Shown here in pieces: positions 13,708-24,349 of a stretch of 24,349 nucleotides of DNA; the stretch's first letter is position 1, and every line of letters starts with the position of its first letter. The notes below the pieces were generated by a model. That model did no database searches. It was not told the DNA's origin and saw only the letters and a program-made list of their open reading frames with translations. A program made the position numbers and the translations under genes. Origin of the DNA: JAEULH01 sp034382075 (GTDB lineage: Bacteria > Pseudomonadota > Alphaproteobacteria > Rhodospirillales > Defluviicoccaceae); assembly GCA_034382075.1 (NCBI GenBank), contig JAXMOZ010000053.1, positions 1-24,349 on the forward strand. Direction: 5' to 3'.

Positions 13708-15435
13708 ATGCTCGATCACGGCGCGCAGGTGAGCCTGGGCCGGGTGGACGCCGTCGCTGCGGCCGCTCCGCCGCGGCCATGGCGGCCCACTGCCGCCGGT
13801 GTCGTCACCGCCCTGCCGGTCGCCATCGCGCTGCTCTTTACCCTGCCGATCGCGGCGATCCTGCTGCACCTGCTGCTGCCGGCGGAGGGTGCCGCGGCGC
13901 ATCTGGCGACCACGGTGCTGCCGGGCTACGCGCTGACGACGCTCCAGCTCGGCCTCGGCGTCGGGATCGGCGTCACCATCCTCGGCACCGCGACGGCCTG
14001 GCTGGTGACGCTCTGCCGCTTTCCCGGCCGAAGCGTCTTCGCCTGGGCGCTGGTGCTGCCGCTGGCGGTGCCGGGCTACGTCATGGCCTACGCCTACACC
14101 GACATGCTGCAGTTCGCAGGCCCGGTGCAGACGGCGTTGCGGGCGCTGTTCGGCTGGGAGGCCGGCGACTACTGGTTTCCGCAGATCCGCTCGGTAGGCG
14201 GGGCCACCGTCATGCTGGTGCTGGTCCTCTACCCCTACGTCTACCTGCTGGCCCGCACCGCCTTCCTCGAGCAGTCGGTGTGCACCCTGGAGGTGGCCCG
14301 CACGCTGGGCTGCGACCCTTATGCGAGCTTCCGCCGGGTGGCGCTGCCGGCGGCGCGCCCGGCCATCGTCGCCGGGACGGCGCTGGCGCTGATGGAGACC
14401 ATGGCCGACTACGGCACGGTCGCCTTCTTCGGCGTACAGACCTTCACCACCGGCATCGTCCGCGCGTGGCTCTCCTACGGCGACCGGGTGGCGGCGGCGC
14501 AGCTCTCGGCGGTGCTGCTGGGCATCGTCCTCGCGGTGGTCCTCTTGGAGCGGCACAGCCGGGCGCAGGCGCGCTTCCACCACACCTCGGCGCGCTACCG
14601 CTTCCTCCCCGCCTACCGGCTCCGGGGCCTACGCGCCGCGGCCGCGGTTGCGGCCTGCGCGGTCCCGGTCGCCTTCGGCTTCCTGGTGCCGGTGCTGGTG
14701 CTGGCCGGGATGGCGCTGGGCGTCGACGAGCCCGGCCGGCTCGGCCGCTACGCCGAGCTCCTGCGCAACAGCTTCGTTCTCGGCGGGATCACCGCGGCCC
14801 TGGCCGTCGCGACCGCCATCGCCATGGCCTACGGCGCGAGGCTGAAGCCGTCGCCGCTGACGCTCGTGGCCAACCGCATGGCCAGCCTCGGCTACGCCGT
14901 GCCGGGGGCGGTGATGGCGGTGGGCGTCCTGATCCCCAGCGCCCTCGCCGACAACGCCCTGGACGGCTGGATGCGGGCAACCTTCGGCGTGTCCACCGGG
15001 CTGCTGCTCACCGGCTCCATCGCCGCGCTCGTCTACGCCTATCTGGTCCGCTTCCTCGCCGTCTCCTTTACCGCCATCGAGGCGAGCCTCGGCAAGATCA
15101 ACCCCAACATGGACGCCGCCGCCCGGGTGCTGGGCTGCGGGCCGCTGGCCGCCGTCCGCCGGGTGCACCTGCCGTTGATGCGCCCGAGCCTGCTCGCCGC
15201 GGCGCTGCTCGTCTTCGTCGACGTGGTCAAGGAACTGCCGGCGACGCTGATGATGCGGCCGTTCGACTTCGACACCCTGGCGGTGCAGGCCTACAACTTC
15301 GCCTCCGACGAGCGCCTCGCCGAGGCGGCGATCCCGTCGCTCATCATCGTCGGCATCGGCCTGGTCCCGGTGATCCTCCTCAGCCGCACCATCGCCCGCT
15401 CCCGGCCCGGCTCCGCGGCGCAAGGGACGCCTTGA
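13708..15435 (+). CDS. fbpB: Ferric iron ABC transporter, fused permease
   Basis: This 575-residue inner-membrane protein is a duplicated (fused) permease of the FbpB/SfuB type, with about twelve hydrophobic segments. Each half has an EAA loop that docks on the ATPase: EVARTLGCDPYASFRRVALP near residue 195 and DAAARVLGCGPLAAVRRVHL near 470. Characteristic stretches include PLAVPGYVMAYAYTDML and VFVDVVKELPATLMMRPFDF. The ATG at 13708 lies after GGGGTGAG; 51 bases separate it from the binding-protein gene. Its TGA overlaps the TTG start of the ATPase gene, so the two are probably translated together. Confidence 0.94.
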   Translation: MLDHGAQVSLGRVDAVAAAAPPRPWRPTAAGVVTALPVAIALLFTLPIAAILLHLLLPAEGAAAHLATTVLPGYALTTLQLGLGVGIGVTILGTATAWLVTLCRFPGRSVFAWALVLPLAVPGYVMAYAYTDMLQFAGPVQTALRALFGWEAGDYWFPQIRSVGGATVMLVLVLYPYVYLLARTAFLEQSVCTLEVARTLGCDPYASFRRVALPAARPAIVAGTALALMETMADYGTVAFFGVQTFTTGIVRAWLSYGDRVAAAQLSAVLLGIVLAVVLLERHSRAQARFHHTSARYRFLPAYRLRGLRAAAAVAACAVPVAFGFLVPVLVLAGMALGVDEPGRLGRYAELLRNSFVLGGITAALAVATAIAMAYGARLKPSPLTLVANRMASLGYAVPGAVMAVGVLIPSALADNALDGWMRATFGVSTGLLLTGSIAALVYAYLVRFLAVSFTAIEASLGKINPNMDAAARVLGCGPLAAVRRVHLPLMRPSLLAAALLVFVDVVKELPATLMMRPFDFDTLAVQAYNFASDERLAEAAIPSLIIVGIGLVPVILLSRTIARSRPGSAAQGTP

Positions 15436-16484
15436 ACCTCAACCTGGAGAGCATCCACCACGCCTACGAGGGCAAGGCGGTGCTGAACGACGTCAGCGTC
15501 GCCGTCCGCCCGGGCGAGGTCGCCTGCCTGCTGGGCCCGTCCGGCTGCGGCAAGACGACGCTGCTCAGGATCGCCGCGGGTCTCGAGGTGGCGTCGCGCG
15601 GCCGCGTCCTCATCGGCGGCAGGCTGGTGGCCGACGCCGCCAGCGGCCTGCACACGCCGCCCGAGGCCCGCCGGGTGGGGCTGATGTTCCAGGACTACGC
15701 GCTGTTCCCGCACCTCACCGTGTTCGACAACGTCGCCTTCGGCGTCACCGACCGCTCCCCGGCGACACGGGCACGGCTACACGAGGGGCTCGCCGCCATG
15801 GGCCTCGACGGCTACGCCCGCAGCTATCCGCACGTGCTCTCCGGCGGCCAGCAGCAGCGCTGCGCCCTGCTGCGGGCGCTGGCGCCGGAGCCGGACATCC
15901 TGCTGCTGGACGAGCCGTTCTCCAATCTCGACGTGACCTTGAGGGCCGACGTCCGCGACCAGGCGCTGGCGCTGCTGAAGGAGCGGCGGGTGACGACACT
16001 GGTCGTGACCCACGACCCGCAGGAGGCCATGGCCATTGCCGAGCGGCTGTGGATCCTGTACCAGGGCCGGGTGGTCCAGTCGGGGACGCCCGAGGAGGTC
16101 TACGCCCGCCCCCGCCACGCCTCGATCGCGCGGCTGTTCGGGCCGGTGAATTCGGTTCCTGGCGTTGTCCGCGGCGGCTCGGTGGCGACGCCGCTGGGCG
16201 CGTTCGAGGCACCCGATCTGGGCGAGGGAGCACAGGCCGAGATCCTCATCCGCCCGGAGGCGCTCAAGATCGGGACGGGCGAGCACGCCGGCGCGGCGGC
16301 GGAGGTGGTTGCGGCGCAACTCATCGGCGGGCTGACCCGGCTCAGGCTCATGGTCGCCGGCATCGCCGAGCCGCTGGATGCGCTCGTTCCGGGCGTCGCC
16401 CATCCCCGGCCGGGCGAGCGCGTCCGGGTCGGCGTCGATGCGGACCTGGCTTTCGTCTTCGCCGGCGGCCCGGCGGCATCCTGA
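15432..16484 (+). CDS. fbpC: Ferric iron ABC transporter, ATP-binding protein
   Basis: The 350-residue ATPase drives the FbpB permease. It contains Walker A GPSGCGKT (residues 35-42), Q-loop LMFQDYALFPHLTVFDN, the ABC signature LSGGQQQR, Walker B ILLLDEPFSNLD and switch histidine VVTHDPQEA. A C-terminal regulatory TOBE-like region follows (AEILIRPEALKI and the closing GERVRVGVDADLAFVF). The FbpC/AfuC type is indicated by neighbours and by QSGTPEEVYARP. There is no ATG; the TTG at 15432 overlaps the permease stop as TTGA, has AAGGGA five bases upstream, and gives the usual N-terminus LNLESIHHAYEGKAVL. Confidence 0.94.
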   Translation: MNLNLESIHHAYEGKAVLNDVSVAVRPGEVACLLGPSGCGKTTLLRIAAGLEVASRGRVLIGGRLVADAASGLHTPPEARRVGLMFQDYALFPHLTVFDNVAFGVTDRSPATRARLHEGLAAMGLDGYARSYPHVLSGGQQQRCALLRALAPEPDILLLDEPFSNLDVTLRADVRDQALALLKERRVTTLVVTHDPQEAMAIAERLWILYQGRVVQSGTPEEVYARPRHASIARLFGPVNSVPGVVRGGSVATPLGAFEAPDLGEGAQAEILIRPEALKIGTGEHAGAAAEVVAAQLIGGLTRLRLMVAGIAEPLDALVPGVAHPRPGERVRVGVDADLAFVFAGGPAAS

Positions 16485-16516
16485 GGCGAAAGACGGAAAG
16501 GCAGAAGGAGCCCTAG

Positions 16517-16768
16517 ATGCGCTTGACGCGGTTACCGTTGCTGCTGGGCGTTGCCGCCCTCCTCGCCGGCTGCGAGATCTCGGGCTCGCCCAGCACCGGC
16601 GAAGGCAACGTCCGCCTCGGCATCCCGGGAACGGCGGCGAACGAGGCGATCTTCCAGGAGCGGTGGAACAGCTGCGTCCAGTTTTCCTCGCCCAGCGTCT
16701 GCGCCAAACGGTTCGGCGGCCGGACGCCCAGGGGCTCGCCGGTCGATCTCCCCGACGAGAACCCGTAG
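16517..16768 (+). CDS. Small predicted lipoprotein
   Basis: The 83-residue product has a basic start and hydrophobic segment ending in the lipobox LLAGC (Cys19), followed by a short mature region with two further cysteines (NSCVQF and SVCAKRF) that might form a disulfide. It starts 32 bases after the iron transporter ATPase gene with a clear AAGGAG six bases before the ATG, so it may be the last gene of the Fur-controlled operon. No family is recognised. It converges on the catalase gene, whose end lies 32 bases away. Confidence 0.72.
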   Translation: MRLTRLPLLLGVAALLAGCEISGSPSTGEGNVRLGIPGTAANEAIFQERWNSCVQFSSPSVCAKRFGGRTPRGSPVDLPDENP

Positions 16769-16800
16769 GCGCCCGACCCGCCGAACGGTGCGCGCAGCCC

Positions 16801-18927
<2,127 letters not shown>

Positions 18928-18984
18928 CCCCGTCCGTTCCTTCGTGTGCGCCGCGAGCAGCCGTCCGCCCGCCGGTACGCGAGA

Positions 18985-19010
18985 AACGTCAAGCGCCCCA
19001 GCTGGGTTCC
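18985..19010 (-). promoter_or_regulatory. Predicted EcfG (general stress response) promoter of katE
   Basis: On the minus strand GGAAC (19010-19006), exactly 17 bases, then CGTT (18988-18985) match the consensus GGAAC-N16/17-CGTT of the alphaproteobacterial sigma factor EcfG. It sits 57 bases upstream of the catalase ATG in the 133-base gap between katE and the polA end. No AT-rich -10 is present nearby. Catalases are known members of EcfG regulons, so site and gene agree. Confidence 0.65.
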
Positions 19011-19060
19011 GAACTGGCTGTTGAAGATCCCTGGTGGAAGGGTGGGGCCGTGGCGGCCCT

Positions 19061-21837
<2,777 letters not shown>

Positions 21838-21841
<4 letters not shown>

Positions 21842-22017
21842 TGTCCCGCCACCGCCGTGCCGTCACCCTCGAAGACGAAGTGCCTGGAGCAGTAAGGACA
21901 GAAGATCTCGTCCTTGTCGCCCATGTTCAGGTAGACCAGGGGGTGGCCGAGCGCACCGCCGCCGCCGTCGCAGCCGACGACGCGACTGTCCACCGTGATC
22001 GTTTCCTCAGGCCTCAT
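21838..22017 (-). CDS. CHCC-type zinc-finger domain protein
   Basis: This 59-residue protein matches the short zf-CHCC family: VVGCDGGGGALGHPLVYLNM followed by IFCPYCSRHFVF, with zinc ligands Cys16, His25, Cys40 and Cys43. The family is common in alphaproteobacteria and related to the zinc-binding part of mitochondrial complex I subunit NDUFS6, suggesting a respiratory-chain link, but the bacterial role is not established. The ATG at 22017 is chosen because the family begins at MRPEETITV; an earlier in-frame start adds 31 unrelated residues. Its TGA overlaps the probable CTG start of polA, implying coupled translation. Confidence 0.88.
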
Positions 22018-22196
22018 TGCGCCCCCGATCTGGCACCCCTGCCGCCCGTCCGGCATGGTACATTGACCTTGCGAATGCGCGGATGATAGCGAAAGCCAAC
22101 CTACAATCAATGCTACCGTATCGATCGCGACCAGCCCCAGCCGCGCCGGCGGGCCCGGTCGGTTTTGGCCGCGCCGCCGGCGGAGAGACGCATCCC

Positions 22197-23236
<1,040 letters not shown>

Positions 23237-23240
<4 letters not shown>

Positions 23241-24226
23241 GCCTTTACGCCCTGGCCCGGCTCGGGCTTTCGCTGCTGCTGCTGGCGGTGGCCGGCTGCG
23301 CCCCGGTGGTGGCCCTGCCCGGGCCTGCCATCGCCGCGCCGAGTATCGCCGACGCCGCTTTGATCGCGCCGGACGGGGCGAAGCTGCCGCTCAGGACCTG
23401 GCGGCCGGAGGGCGAGAAGCCGCCGAGGGCGGTGGTCATCGCGCTCCATGGCTTCAACGACTATCGCAACTTCTTCGCCGCCCCCGGAGCTTGGTTCGCC
23501 GCCCGCGGCGTCCAGGCTTACGCCTACGATCAGCGCGGCTTCGGCGAGGCGCCGAACCGAGGGCTGTGGCCGGGCGAGCGAGCTTTGGCCGACGACCTGA
23601 AGGCGGCGGTGCACGCGGTGCGCAAGCGCCACCCCGGCACGCCGCTGTTCCTCTTGGGCGAGAGCATGGGCGGGGCGGTGATCATGACCGCCATGGCCGG
23701 GCCGCGGCCGCCTCCGGTCGACGGCGTCATCCTCGCCGCCCCGGCGGTCTGGGGCCGGGCGTCCATGCCCTGGTACCAGACGACGGCGCTGTGGCTGGCG
23801 GTGCACACCCTGCCCTCCGGCCAGGTCACCGGGCGGAACCTCGGCATCAAGCCGTCCGACAACATCGAAATGCTGAAAGCGCTGGGGCGCGATCCGCTGG
23901 TGATCAAGCAGAGCCGGATCGACACGGTCTATGGCCTGGTGAACCTCATGGACCGGGCGATGATTTCGGCCTCGTCGCTGCAGGTCCCGGCGCTCGTCCT
24001 ATACGGCGCCAAGGACCAGCTCATCCCGCCGGCTGCGGTGCGGGAGATGACCGAGCGGCTGCCGGCGTCGGCCGATGGCCGCCGGCGCGTCGCCTACTAT
24101 TCCAACGGCTACCACATGCTGCTGCGCGACCTGCAGGGCGAAACCGTCTGGCGCGACATCCTCGCCTGGATGTCGGACCCGGCCGGACCGCTCCCCTCCG
24201 GCGCCGAGGAGCAGGCGGCCCGGTAA
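23237..24226 (+). CDS. Alpha/beta hydrolase, lysophospholipase-like lipoprotein
   Basis: The 329-residue product has a signal with lipobox VAGC (Cys21), so it is probably membrane-anchored on the periplasmic side. The hydrolase fold shows IALHGFNDYRN (oxyanion region), AYDQRGFGEAPNRG, the nucleophile elbow LLGESMGG (Ser143), LYGAKDQLIPP (Asp260) and SNGYHMLLRD (His293), the full Ser-Asp-His triad. The pattern is of the serine aminopeptidase S33/monoacylglycerol lipase-lysophospholipase group; the likely substrate is a lysolipid or acylglycerol. It starts at TTG 23237, overlapping the ATPase stop (TTGA), so the two are coupled and may act in one envelope lipid pathway. The stop codon TAA is directly followed by an insertion-sequence end. 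Confidence 0.88.
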
Positions 24227-24349
24227 GAGTCCGACTCGAAACTCATTGTATGCCCAGCCGTCGGGTGAGGAGCATGACGGAGGCGGCGTAGAGGAAGGTG
24301 ACGGCGGAGTCGATGGTAGCCTCGAAGTCCTTGGCGAGGCGGCGGTTGC
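24227..24349 (-). mobile_element. End of an IS5-family insertion sequence (runs off the right edge)
   Basis: The last 123 bases carry the 3' end of a transposase gene plus about 16 bases beyond its stop that should include the terminal inverted repeat (beginning near GAGTCCGACTCGAAACTC). The opposite end is outside the window, so the inverted repeat and target duplication cannot be confirmed. A TAA lies just before it, which could be a target duplication. Confidence 0.6.
24243..24349 (-). CDS. IS5-family transposase, C-terminal fragment (partial)
   Basis: The minus strand reads NRRLAKDFEATIDSAVTFLY and then AASVMLLTRRLGIQ before TGA (24245-24243). The NRRLAKDFE block followed by a hydrophobic helix with LLTRR is the typical C-terminus of IS5-group DDE transposases, just after the catalytic glutamate helix. 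The rest, including the DDE residues, lies beyond the window, so it cannot be told whether the element is intact. Confidence 0.75.
   Translation of the reverse strand, partial: NRRLAKDFEATIDSAVTFLYAASVMLLTRRLGIQ

Noticed and set aside
22063..22090. Possible promoter TTGACC-16-GATAGC before the ABC ATPase
   Set aside because: The -10 match is weak and another candidate (TACAAT at 22102-22107) has no -35, so I mention both only in the gene entry.

Overview
The window is GC-rich (roughly 70% by eye) and densely coded. It looks like a chromosomal segment of an alphaproteobacterium, probably Rhodospirillales-like. The grounds are the tlpA/argH divergent pair, a CHCC zinc-finger gene next to polA, an EcfG-type (GGAAC-N17-CGTT) stress promoter before a large catalase, and GTCAT(T/C)GCGAG-type palindromic elements. 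This taxonomic call is inference; there is no rRNA in the window.

Layout. (1) 1-3479, minus strand: the N-terminal part of an Xaa-Pro aminopeptidase (runs off the left edge), a small lipoprotein, an endonuclease/exonuclease/phosphatase-fold enzyme and a TlpA-like thioredoxin, all in one direction and probably partly co-transcribed. (2) 3540-4949, plus: argH, divergent from tlpA. (3) 5037-5120: nested palindromes. (4) 5242-9760, plus: an arsenic-detoxification island made of two modules. The first is arsR (CC...C sensor), arsC and acr3. The second is arsR (CVC sensor), a DUF318/ArsP-type permease and a CTKC mini-thioredoxin. An ArsN-like acetyltransferase follows. (5) 9862-10746: mtnP. (6) 10747-12260: an islet of lower GC and decayed DNA. 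It holds a compound palindromic element, a relic of a ParD antitoxin, an orphan lipoprotein, and a parDE pair whose toxin carries an in-frame stop. (7) 12331-16484: a Fur-boxed ferric iron ABC importer (binding protein, fused permease, ATPase), followed by a small lipoprotein. (8) 16801-18927, minus: a large KatE-type catalase. (9) 19061-22017, minus: polA and an upstream CHCC zinc-finger gene. (10) 22197-24226, plus: an ABC-2 exporter ATPase and a lipoprotein alpha/beta hydrolase. (11) 24243-24349, minus: the 3' end of an IS5-family transposase at the right edge.

How the parts fit. The ars island covers arsenate reduction (ArsC), arsenite export (Acr3), probable organoarsenical export (ArsP-like) with a partner thiol protein, and probable acetylation. 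The iron importer and catalase are linked only by theme (iron and oxidative stress) and carry different control signals: a Fur box and an EcfG promoter.

Most notable observations: DNA polymerase I has lost two proofreading metal ligands and has no ATG/GTG/TTG upstream of its conserved N-terminus, so it probably starts at a CTG overlapping the previous stop. The ParE toxin is killed by one nonsense codon while ParD is intact. Both arsR genes appear to have leaderless promoters. No wholly novel defence or biosynthetic system is evident.
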